Below, one piece after another: positions 1 through 6,286 of a stretch of 8,354 nucleotides of DNA (its first letter is position 1; each line of letters opens with the position of its first letter). The notes beneath the pieces were generated by a model. It was not told where the DNA came from and made no database searches. It saw only the letters and a program-made list of their open reading frames with translations. Made by a program: the position numbers and the translations under genes. The DNA is from Acidobacteriota bacterium (GTDB taxonomy: Bacteria > Acidobacteriota > Terriglobia > UBA7540): NCBI GenBank assembly GCA_021780055.1, contig JAJXZM010000467.1, forward strand, positions 1 to 8,354. The letters are read 5' to 3'.

Positions 1-516
1 ACATTCATGAAAAAGCTGAGGAAATATCCTACCCATCGTAATGCCTTGCACACCTAATCAATCCTGACGATCACCTCCAACGTGGTCTACGAGAAAACCA
101 CTGGCAACACTCCGGACGGGCGCCGACGAGGAAAACCCTTCGGCCGGGGTGCCAATCCAATGCATGGGCGGACCTGGCACGGCATCCACGCTTCAGCAGC
201 ATCGGTCGCGAAGATCCCATATCGTGATGCGGCCGACGGCATTTCACTTACTTCCACACTGGTTCCGGAAGGGCTGGGGCGAGTGTCCGAAGATCGAGTG
301 AACAATCTGCGAAGTATGCTCGACGCCTTTTTTGGCGCTACGGGCTATCACATGAATGTGAATGTGTTAAATCGGGACATGCTGCTGGACGCGATGGACC
401 ATCCGGAAAAGTACCCGAACCTAACGATCCGCGTCCCGGGATACGCGGTGAACTTCGTGCGACTGAGCCGCGAGCAACAGATGGATGTCATTAACCGAAC
501 ATTCCACGGGAATTAG
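1..516 (+). pseudogene. pflB: Pyruvate formate-lyase (formate C-acetyltransferase), 3' part, with in-frame TAA
   Basis: PFL converts pyruvate plus CoA to acetyl-CoA and formate in the cytoplasm using a glycyl radical. The 5' part, including the active-site Cys-Cys, lies outside the window. From position 4 the frame reads FMKKLRKYPTHRNALHT, then TAA at 55-57, then [11 protein letters not shown] and on to the TAG at 514-516. Known PFLs read T-Q-S-V-L-T-I-T-S-N here, so the TAA stands exactly where Gln (CAA) is expected, one C-to-T change. Beyond it the C-terminal domain is well kept: [17 protein letters not shown], the [14 protein letters not shown] block, and the glycyl-radical loop RVPGYAV with radical Gly at 439-441. 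No convincing ribosome binding site precedes the GTG at 82 or later ATGs, so the downstream part is probably not translated alone. pflA follows 3 nt after the stop. The family is sure; loss of function is inferred. Confidence 0.85.
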
Positions 517-519
517 CGT

Positions 520-1266
520 ATGAGTATACAGGAACCGCTGACAAACCCTCCATTGGAGGCGAAAAGTCCATTCGAGCTGCGCGTAAATCTGGGCCGAGGT
601 GTCCCGGAGGCCGATGTTCGCGCAGCGCTGGCAACGGGAGAGATGGGCTTTCTTCATTCCTTCACAACGGGTTCAACCGTAGATGGCCCGGGTGTCCGCG
701 TGGTGGCTTGGACCACCGGATGCCAGTTTCGCTGCCTGTACTGCCATAATCCCGACACATGGACGATGCGCAACGGGATTCCAGTTACAGTCGACAAGCC
801 AATTGCCGAGCTACGCAAATATCGAAACGGCCTGAAGGTCATGTCGGGCGGGTTCACCTTGCGCGGGGGTGAGCCCCTCATGCAGGACCGCTTCGCCGTA
901 AGGCTGTTCACCGCCGCCTCCGCGATGGGAATTCACACTGCGCTGGACACGAACGGCAGCCTGGGCCACCGCCTCACGGACTCAGAATTGGACAAAATCG
1001 CGCTGGTACTGCTGGATATCAAGAGCTGGGATGCTGATCGCCACCGCAAACTTACGGGAATGGAAGTAGGTCCAGTGTCGGATTTCGCGCGTCGTCTGTC
1101 TGTTCTTAAAAAGCCTGTTTGGGTGGCCTACCGGTCCAACAAGGGAATTCTCCAGATTATCCGTGAAAAACACATTCTAACCGAAGAGCAAATCAAAGAA
1201 CTCCTCGAACCCAGCAAACTGACGGGATTGGACCCCTCAACGTACCAGAAAAAGCCATCGAAATAA
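520..1266 (+). CDS. pflA: Pyruvate formate-lyase activating enzyme (radical SAM), C-terminus replaced by an aspartase-like tail
   Basis: The activase uses a [4Fe-4S] cluster and S-adenosylmethionine to place the glycyl radical on PFL. The 248-residue frame opens with an extended N-terminus typical of some PflA proteins (to about residue 45), then GSTVDGPGVR (51-60). The cluster motif CxxxCxxC is C68, C72, C75, followed by HNPDTW, then GGEP (116-119) and the LDTNG and LLDIK strands of the partial TIM barrel. Up to VWVAY (200-204) it follows the family closely. There the usual RYVLVPGLTDD strand and some 60 further residues are missing. In their place come about 43 residues resembling the end of aspartate ammonia-lyase. 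The Ser usually before GGE is Arg115 here. The start at 520, 3 nt after the PFL stop, implies translational coupling. Lacking the C-terminal barrel strands, it is probably inactive. Confidence 0.8.
   Translation: MSIQEPLTNPPLEAKSPFELRVNLGRGVPEADVRAALATGEMGFLHSFTTGSTVDGPGVRVVAWTTGCQFRCLYCHNPDTWTMRNGIPVTVDKPIAELRKYRNGLKVMSGGFTLRGGEPLMQDRFAVRLFTAASAMGIHTALDTNGSLGHRLTDSELDKIALVLLDIKSWDADRHRKLTGMEVGPVSDFARRLSVLKKPVWVAYRSNKGILQIIREKHILTEEQIKELLEPSKLTGLDPSTYQKKPSK
1135..1266 (+). pseudogene. aspA: 3' remnant of aspartate ammonia-lyase (aspartase), fused in frame to pflA
   Basis: Residues 206-248 of the fused frame (KGILQIIREK, ILTEEQIKELLEP, KLTGLDPSTY) do not belong to PflA. They match the pattern of aspartase and class II fumarase C-termini, in which a Gly-Lys-x-(I/V)-x-x-(I/V)-(V/I)-x-E-K helix is followed by (L/I)-(T/S)-E-E-(E/Q)-(I/L)-x-x-(L/I)-L-(D/E)-P. 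Aspartase deaminates aspartate to fumarate and ammonium. An L-asparaginase gene, which makes aspartate, starts 16 nt downstream, which supports the identity because these two genes often form an operon. Only about 43 of the usual ~470 residues remain, so this piece has no activity. The joint lies about 1123-1144. The assignment rests on recognising a short tail by eye. Confidence 0.6.
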
Positions 1267-1269
1267 CTC

Positions 1270-1276
1270 AGGAGGT
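1270..1276 (+). promoter_or_regulatory. Strong Shine-Dalgarno for the asparaginase gene
   Basis: AGGAGGT ends 6 nt before the ATG at 1283 and is the best ribosome binding site on the + strand of the window. It fixes the asparaginase start and shows that the gene can be translated independently of the broken frame upstream. Confidence 0.8.
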
Positions 1277-1282
1277 CTTGTC

Positions 1283-2350
1283 ATGAGGTACAAAAATAAA
1301 GCATTGTGGCCGGGACTAATCCTTTCGATTCTTCTGCCCATCCTCTCCTTTGCGGCAAACGGGCTTCCCAACGTTGTCGTTCTTGCCACCGGTGGCACCA
1401 TAGCCGGTGCGGCTGCGAGTGATGTACAGGCCGCTTACACCTCCGGCCAGGTGGGCGTTGAGCAACTCCTTGCCGCTGTGCCCCAAGCCAGGAAACTGGC
1501 CAGTCTCGGTGGCGAACAGATTTCGGACATTGGGTCACAGGACATGAATGACGAGGTCTGGATGAAGCTTGCGCGCCGAATCAATGAACTCGCCGCGATG
1601 CCGGACGTGGATGGAATCGTCATCACGCACGGCACGGACACCATCGAGGAAACCGCCTATTTTCTCAACCTCGTCGTCAAGACCCAAAAGCGTGTCGCGT
1701 TGACCGCAGCTATGCGACCTTCGACAGCCCTTTCGGCTGACGGCCCACTCAACTTTTACAATGCCGTAGCTGTCACGGCCAGCAAGGACGCAGCTGGTCG
1801 CGGCGTACTGGTGGTGGTCAATGGTTGGATCCGCGGCGCTACTTCGCTAACCAAGACGAGTACGACGGCCGTGCAAACCTTCCTCTCGCCTTTGCAGGGT
1901 CTAATCGGAACGGTAGCCTATGGCAAAGCTGAATGTTATCGCGGGCCCGTCGGCAGAAATACCTTGACTTCAGAATTCTCTCTGGACGGCGGCTCGACCT
2001 TGTCTCGCGTCGACATTATCATGGCACACGAAAACATGGATGGATCGATTACCAAAGCTGCAGTCGCGGCAGGAGCCAAGGGGATTGTGGTCGCGGGAGC
2101 AGGTAACGGCAACATGACCCAGGCTGCCCTCGAAGTCCTCGCGGCTCAATCGAAAAAGGGAATTGTGTGCGTCCGCTCTTCGCGAGTGGTCACGGGACGC
2201 GTTGGACGCAACGTCGAGGTAGATGACGACAAATTGGGCCTGATTGCTTCCGAAGGCCTCAGCCCTCAAAAGGCACGAGTGCTTCTCAGATTAGCCCTTT
2301 TGCAGCAGCGCACATTGGCGGATATGCAGCGGTTCTTTGAAGAATACTGA
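1283..2350 (+). CDS. ansB: L-asparaginase, type II, exported
   Basis: Hydrolyses L-asparagine to aspartate and ammonia, probably outside the cytoplasmic membrane. The 355-residue product starts with a Sec signal: basic MRYKNK, a hydrophobic stretch to about residue 22, and a likely cleavage region near FAANG (23-27). The mature part aligns throughout with E. coli AnsB. The catalytic set is complete: Thr39 in LATGGTIAG, Tyr52 in AAYTSG, Ser85 in GSQDM, Thr118-Asp119 in HGTDT and Lys191 in SLTKTSTT. Also kept are AMRPSTALSADGP (143-155), GAGNGN, VVRSSR-type (VRSSRV) and the C-terminal SPQKARVLL. Length is normal for the family plus leader. It lies 16 nt behind the aspartase-like tail, suggesting a former aspA-ansB operon for asparagine to aspartate to fumarate. 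It appears intact. Its transcription now depends on the pfl promoter or on one not visible here. Confidence 0.95.
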   Translation: MRYKNKALWPGLILSILLPILSFAANGLPNVVVLATGGTIAGAAASDVQAAYTSGQVGVEQLLAAVPQARKLASLGGEQISDIGSQDMNDEVWMKLARRINELAAMPDVDGIVITHGTDTIEETAYFLNLVVKTQKRVALTAAMRPSTALSADGPLNFYNAVAVTASKDAAGRGVLVVVNGWIRGATSLTKTSTTAVQTFLSPLQGLIGTVAYGKAECYRGPVGRNTLTSEFSLDGGSTLSRVDIIMAHENMDGSITKAAVAAGAKGIVVAGAGNGNMTQAALEVLAAQSKKGIVCVRSSRVVTGRVGRNVEVDDDKLGLIASEGLSPQKARVLLRLALLQQRTLADMQRFFEEY

Positions 2351-2529
2351 GACGAAACGTTGCACTCGCTGGTCCCTTCCTTTTCTGGTGGATTGATGCC
2401 GCGTCGTCTGTTGCTCAGGCGCAGGGTCTGCAGAAGACGGGAGATCTGCGCAAATTGGAAGACAAGATTCAGCAGCAGAATGAGGAATTACAGGAACTGC
2501 AAGGTCAAACTGATGGACCAGATAAATGA
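2344..2529 (+). pseudogene. Remnant of a secreted coiled-coil protein (N-terminal fragment)
   Basis: A frame open from 2341 to a TGA at 2527-2529 reads like a signal peptide end and the start of a mature exported protein: RRNVALAGPFLFWWIDAASS, then VAQAQG with a plausible Ala-x-Ala cleavage site, then KLEDKIQQQNEELQELQG, a heptad-like coiled coil. This layout is common at the N-terminus of porins and other outer-membrane proteins. No ATG or GTG opens it. The best position is an ATA at 2344-2346, which could be a decayed ATG, and it overlaps the asparaginase stop by 7 nt. The frame ends 11 residues after the coiled coil with nothing recognisable following. It is best read as a broken gene start. 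It could also be chance, and no specific family is assigned. Confidence 0.35.
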
Positions 2530-2597
2530 GGGAAAATACTTTCGACGTGCATGGTTTCGTTATGTTCGATTCAGGATTAGAATGTGGACTGATCCCT

Positions 2598-2635
2598 CCC
2601 AACTGACTGGCCCCAGTCCGGCCAACGAAGTTGGG
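2598..2635. terminator. Hairpin-forming sequence between convergent genes, possible terminator
   Basis: CCCAACT (2598-2604) is complementary to AGTTGGG (2629-2635), and inside it GGCC (2609-2612) can pair with GGCC (2620-2623) across a 7-nt loop. A competing stem ACTGG/CCAGT lies at 2606-2617. A GC-rich stem between two converging genes suggests transcription termination, but no T-run follows on either strand, so the assignment is weak. Confidence 0.3.
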
Positions 2636-2767
2636 CTCCTTCAATAATTTCTTCGAAACGGCGTTCAGGTTTTGTCCCTGGAGGACCTGCACGAAATAAA
2701 TAGAGCTTCCTTCGAGAGTCCGATTTAATCCCAGGCATAAAAATAGAGACAAACCATGAACATTTTG

Positions 2768-2785
2768 AAGGTAACTGGTTACCTT
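2768..2785. repeat. Perfect 8-bp inverted repeat with 2-nt centre
   Basis: AAGGTAAC, then TG, then GTTACCTT form an 18-nt perfect dyad 14 nt beyond the stop of the minus-strand Tat protein. With a 2-nt centre, it fits a dimeric protein-binding site or the stem of a terminator. There is no T-tract on the minus-strand side. The function is unknown. Confidence 0.5.
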
Positions 2786-2798
2786 GCAGCGCAGTTTC

Positions 2799-4892
2799 TT
2801 ACCAACCGACAACAACAAGAGAGTAGGTGTTCACTTCCGGAACAGTAAAGATTGCGGCGTGGGCGCGAATCTTGAATGGAAGGTCAACCGCCGCGTCGCG
2901 CTCCAGTCCATAAAGTTTTACACTTTTCGGGGTTTCGCCCTCGGGCAAGCGGCACACCACATCAATGCCGGAAATCGAGGTTGTATTCGTGGCGTTATAG
3001 TTCACAAGATGTATCATTTCCCTCCGATTTTCCGGCTGCCACACCAGATTGGCTGCCAGGAATTCCGGCCCAGTGATGTCCACAGGCATTTCTGCATTGG
3101 CCGCCCACCGAATCTCACCGATCAGTTCTTCCCAATTCGTTGGTCTCTTCCAGAACTTATTGTCTATGGTGAAATACGGCTCCATCCTGGGAAGCGGTCC
3201 ATCGAATGGAATCCCCGGGAAGTAGACCACCCGGCCTTTGCCAACTACTTTGCGAATCGGCAACCCAGAGGAGATCTTCAGCGCCCCGACCTCCTCTTCA
3301 TAGTCGCTGGCGGGTTGTTGTCCATCAACCAGTCCCTTTAATCCTGGCTCGACGCGGAGACGGCGCCATTCATCGTAGAGCCCTGCCTGGCCGGTGGCAA
3401 TCAAGCCGCCTCCGCCCTCAACGAAGCTCCGAACCTTTGCTATCTGCTCATTTGATAAGCATTCGGAGTCCGGAAGGATCAGGACTTTCAGCCTCGAAAG
3501 ATCCGGCAAAGGCTCGTCAAGAATCAGATGGAAGGGAATGCGCGACTGGATGAGAGCCTGTTCAACCAGGATGGCGCTCAACTGTGCTCTGGCGTTGTGG
3601 TAGGTGATTGAAGGATACGACCGCAAGACACCAACCGTTGCCAGATCACGCGCTCCAACGAAAAGGTCGCGGTTCTTCCTGTAGAACGCGATGTAGTCGA
3701 GCATCCACGCCGGAAGCGGGGCGCTGCCTGCTGTCCCAATCGTCTGGTTGAAGGCAAGCTTTTCCGCTGTGGCTACTTCGCTGGGGGACATTGTCATCAA
3801 GACGTTGTCATAGGCCCGGGCAAGCTTGTAACTGCGGATTTTGGAAACCAGCCGCCCGTCTTCGGGAAAGTATTCGGCGAAGTTCTGTTCTTCCGTCACA
3901 TAGGCATCCGTCGAAGTAAGCAGCCGTGAATGGTCGATAGCGTTCATCCATGCGCGGTTCCCGCCTGTAATGCCGTGGGGGTTGATTTCGATGGCTACTT
4001 CAGGGTTGAGTGATTTCGCGTACTCGGCCATCTGCCGTAGGGCGTCCGCCATCACCTGGCAACGGAAATCAATCCATTCCTGGATGGCCGGGTCGTAGAT
4101 AATTGCCATTTTCTCGGGCGGATTGTCTCTGTTCCATTGAGGCGGATTAATGTGATCAACATTCTCGAACCCAAACCGCCGGCGTAGTTTTTCCGGCGTG
4201 TACTTGGACTTCAAATAGTTACGAAACCCGTTGACACAACTCGGGCTGTGGCAGGAATCAGGTTCGGGATTGAGGTCGAAGTTATCAAAGTGGATGAAGT
4301 CAGTTTTGACCTCCTCGACAGCGAATCGAACGATCTTTTTGAGATACGCCAGGTACTCCTGGTTTGAAAAACAGGGACGGTAGCGGAAAGACTGCTGATA
4401 ACCGTAAGTCAGCATAATAGGCAGCCCGCTCGCGTCGCGCTGAATCCAGTCCTTGGCGTGCGGCTCCTCGGCGAAGAACGTTTCATACATCATCGTATTC
4501 CACTGAAGGTAGGTGTCCACCTTCATCCCGTAGCGATGCGCAATCTCCGCAGCCCGTTTGGTCTCCAGCATCTCCGGCATTTCAGCGGCCATCCCGAATC
4601 CCTTATAGAAATGCGTGTGGAAGACTTCAATACCTTGGTCCTTGAGCTGACGGATCAGAGCCTCACTCTGGTTCCAATCGTGGATTTTTCTGGCGTCGAG
4701 CGCTTCGCCTCCGCGCCGGAGAACGAAGATGTATGGTTCATGGAGCCCGCCGGCCGTAATGAGTCCGTTCTTGATCCAACTCGCGCCTTTAAGTGGCTCG
4801 GTCGTACTGGGGAAACTGGTTACCGCCGCCTTTCCTACTTGCGAAGCCGCCATCCCTGCCACAACGCTGCCCATGAAATCTCTGCGGTTCAT
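2799..4892 (-). CDS. Tat-exported glycoside-hydrolase-like protein with beta-galactosidase-trimerisation-type domain
   Basis: A 697-residue protein, probably exported folded and acting on a glycan outside the cytoplasm; the substrate is unknown. It starts with a Tat leader, MNRRDFMGSVVAGMAASQVG, with the twin Arg at 3-4. Residues about 35-410 look like a GH-A-type barrel: HTHFYKGFG (92-100), TYLQWNTMMYE (127-137), FIHFDNFDLNPEPD (199-212), EINPHG (302-307) and TDAYVTEEQNF (328-338). Asp203 and Glu302 or Glu334-335 are candidate catalytic residues, by position only. A pair of Cys (C214, C219) follows the DNFD strand. Residues about 415-530 resemble the glutamine-amidotransferase-like trimerisation domain of GH42 enzymes (LKVLILPDSECLS, FVEGGGGLIATG). 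The last ~70 residues look like a beta-sandwich (MIHLVNYNATN). This suggests a GH42-related or 'hypothetical glycosyl hydrolase' (GHL6-like) family. The ATG at 4892 is chosen over 4937 because GGAGG precedes it and the leader begins there. Confidence 0.75.
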   Translation of the reverse strand: MNRRDFMGSVVAGMAASQVGKAAVTSFPSTTEPLKGASWIKNGLITAGGLHEPYIFVLRRGGEALDARKIHDWNQSEALIRQLKDQGIEVFHTHFYKGFGMAAEMPEMLETKRAAEIAHRYGMKVDTYLQWNTMMYETFFAEEPHAKDWIQRDASGLPIMLTYGYQQSFRYRPCFSNQEYLAYLKKIVRFAVEEVKTDFIHFDNFDLNPEPDSCHSPSCVNGFRNYLKSKYTPEKLRRRFGFENVDHINPPQWNRDNPPEKMAIIYDPAIQEWIDFRCQVMADALRQMAEYAKSLNPEVAIEINPHGITGGNRAWMNAIDHSRLLTSTDAYVTEEQNFAEYFPEDGRLVSKIRSYKLARAYDNVLMTMSPSEVATAEKLAFNQTIGTAGSAPLPAWMLDYIAFYRKNRDLFVGARDLATVGVLRSYPSITYHNARAQLSAILVEQALIQSRIPFHLILDEPLPDLSRLKVLILPDSECLSNEQIAKVRSFVEGGGGLIATGQAGLYDEWRRLRVEPGLKGLVDGQQPASDYEEEVGALKISSGLPIRKVVGKGRVVYFPGIPFDGPLPRMEPYFTIDNKFWKRPTNWEELIGEIRWAANAEMPVDITGPEFLAANLVWQPENRREMIHLVNYNATNTTSISGIDVVCRLPEGETPKSVKLYGLERDAAVDLPFKIRAHAAIFTVPEVNTYSLVVVGW

Positions 4893-4896
4893 TATT

Positions 4897-4901
4897 CCTC
4901 C
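4897..4901 (-). promoter_or_regulatory. Shine-Dalgarno deciding the start of the Tat protein
   Basis: On the minus strand GGAGG is followed by AATA and the ATG at 4892. The longer frame from 4937 would put this site inside the gene and add 15 residues in front of the Tat motif. Confidence 0.75.
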
Positions 4902-5154
4902 AGACTCTTTGAGAGGTACAATCCGGGGATGAAGCATAAATGAGAAAGATAGATTTCAAGCCGTCATCGCATCTCCAGTAATGCCTGCTAATTTAGCGAT
5001 TCCATCGTTCCTGCGCCAATGGCAAGGCAGGATAAGATGAGTATTCACTTTTTCGAAGCCCCACCATCACCCTATAGGGCAGAACTATACATCCGGAATC
5101 ACGACGATAGCCACAAAGACTTTGGAACCCGATTTCCCCGCAGGCGAGGTGTTT
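4902..5154. other. Spacer upstream of the Tat protein gene
   Basis: No gene is supported here. It must hold the promoter of the minus-strand Tat protein gene if that gene is transcribed alone. The best candidate on the minus strand is TTGAAA followed 15 nt later by TATGCT, near 4934-4960, which is weak. An 11-nt palindrome (GCTAATTTAGC) lies at about 4987-4997. Confidence 0.4.
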
Positions 5155-5878
5155 CTATGCATCTCCACTATCCCCCAGCAAGCGAAGATATTGGATTGCC
5201 AAAGGCTGGTCGGGTTCGATTCCGCTAATCCTAAACTGTTCTTTTTCGCCTGCCGCGATATAGGCATCCTGTGTCCAAGTATAAGCCTCCCTCGCAGCCG
5301 CAGTGTCTACTGGCTGCCGCATATTATCGACAGGTGAAAGCAAGGCCAAGCGTCTCCCGGCCACAGATACCGCGACCTGCGGAAGGTCAAAATGATTCAA
5401 TACATCGAGAATGAAAACATCGGCCCTGTGCAGATAACGGTCTGTTGCGGTCAATGACCGGTAAGAAAGCAATCCCTCATGGCACACTACCGACTTGATG
5501 CGTAGGTTCAGCGCGGCAGCGTAGAGTGCCCACAACGCTCCCATGCCTTTGCCGATTACCCACACGCCCGACGAGTCACCATCCTGGCGGGAAAGGGCAT
5601 AGTCGATCGAGCGCTGCACATCCTGTACCCGCTGGCCGAAGAGCGACCGGTTCATGTACCAGGCCATATACGCCATCGCCGTTTCGGCGTTGAAAAGGTG
5701 GCTGAATTCGCTTTGGCCGCCTTCGCCTTCGTGCAGCGGGCGAGTCCGGCCGATTCCCCGCACGTCAACGGCAATTACCAAATGCCCCCTGCGGGCAATC
5801 TGGCAGAGCACTCCGAGCATCCAGGAGCTTTCTTTCCCGCCAAATTCTATGCCGTCAGCCGCCATTCCTTCCTCCCAC
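5155..5878 (-). pseudogene. Alpha/beta-hydrolase (acetyl-xylan-esterase-like), 5'-truncated
   Basis: The C-terminal ~240 residues of a secreted-type alpha/beta hydrolase resembling acetyl xylan esterase and prolyl-oligopeptidase-like proteins. Recognisable from the N side are EEGMAADG, the strand-turn RRGHLVIAVDVRGIGRTRP (about 5739-5795), MNRSLFGQRVQDVQRSIDYAL, the nucleophile-elbow position VWVIGKGMGALWALYAAAL, the helix HFDLPQVAVSVAGRRLALLS, and PVD, which precedes the place of the acid residue. The elbow reads GKGMG rather than GxSxG, so the usual Ser is absent. The frame stays open to an ATG at 6198, but its upstream ~107 residues lie antisense to a tyrosine recombinase and have no hydrolase character. 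The real N-terminal half, with leader and start codon, is missing. The boundary falls at about 5867-5878, where the recombinase homology begins on the other strand. A remnant, not a working gene. Confidence 0.7.
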
Positions 5879-6211
5879 GACTGGGTGTTTGCCTGTACCA
5901 AACTAGGTGGAAAGAAGCCGCTGCCCCCCGGAATGCTTCGCAGATGGCACCTGAAACCGGCGGCAAAAAGTGCAGGCATATCGGGGGAGATCGGGTGGCC
6001 TACGTTCCGCAGATCTTTGGCCTCTTTCCTCATCGTCGACGGTGTCGATGTGAAAACAGTACAGGAATCACTACGGCACTTCACGGGCAAAATCATGTTA
6101 GACCTGTACGCGCAATCCACCACTCCGAACAAGCTCGCCGCGCAGCGCCAGTTGATCAAAGCTATTGTTCCCAAGAAGCAGGCCATAACCGCTTCCACAG
6201 CAGTCCATTAG
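5873..6211 (+). pseudogene. Tyrosine recombinase (phage-type integrase), C-terminal catalytic remnant
   Basis: About 112 residues of the catalytic domain of a tyrosine recombinase, ending at the TAG at 6209-6211. The order matches the family: SHDWVFACTKLGGKKPLPPG (expression from about 5873), LRRWHLKPAAKSAGI, then box II as IGWPTFRRS, then VDVKTVQESLRH, then LDLYAQ with the nucleophile Tyr at 6107-6109, then a basic tail. The second conserved Arg and the box III His are kept. The His that usually opens box II (HTFR) is Pro (CCT at 5999-6001, one base from CAT). The N-terminal DNA-binding domain, the first catalytic Arg and the catalytic Lys are gone, cut where the hydrolase remnant begins. 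The frame runs on upstream, but only as hydrolase antisense. Its position 75 nt from the 3' end of tRNA-Phe fits an integrase next to its attachment site. It cannot be active. Confidence 0.8.
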
Positions 6212-6286
6212 CAAACCCCTCTCGCTTATTGTTCCTTTCTGTTCCCACGGTGGCTCTGGTTGAAGTCGGTAAGTTATTGATAGGAA

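Larger units (their letters stand above)
2530..2798. other. Spacer between convergent genes, no confident gene
   Basis: This stretch separates the + strand asparaginase and its trailing remnant from the stop of the minus-strand Tat protein. No frame has family features. A short + frame from 2648 to a TAA at 2726-2728 (FLRNGVQVLSLEDLHEINRA, then SFESPI) has protein-like composition and might be another gene tail, but it is too short to assign. Two inverted repeats within it are listed separately. Confidence 0.5.

Noticed and set aside
55..57. Reassignment of TAA to glutamine in this organism
   Set aside because: The fused pflA frame ends naturally at TAA 1264-1266 just before a strong ribosome binding site, and no other in-frame TAA at a Gln position is seen. 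A single mutation explains the PFL case.
2291..2818. A 175-residue minus-strand frame across the asparaginase 3' end and spacer
   Set aside because: It has no family features, and its first third is shadow of the spacer and its last part antisense to asparaginase.
2784..3341. A 185-residue + strand frame opposite the Tat protein
   Set aside because: It is antisense to a well-supported coding sequence and carries no domain signature.
4893..4937. Upstream ATG at 4937 for the Tat protein
   Set aside because: The ATG at 4892 has GGAGG directly before it and begins the twin-arginine leader; the extra 15 residues would place the leader internally.
5879..6198. N-terminal ~107 residues of the minus-strand 347-residue frame as part of the hydrolase
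   Set aside because: They are antisense to clear tyrosine recombinase sequence and have no leader or hydrolase features.
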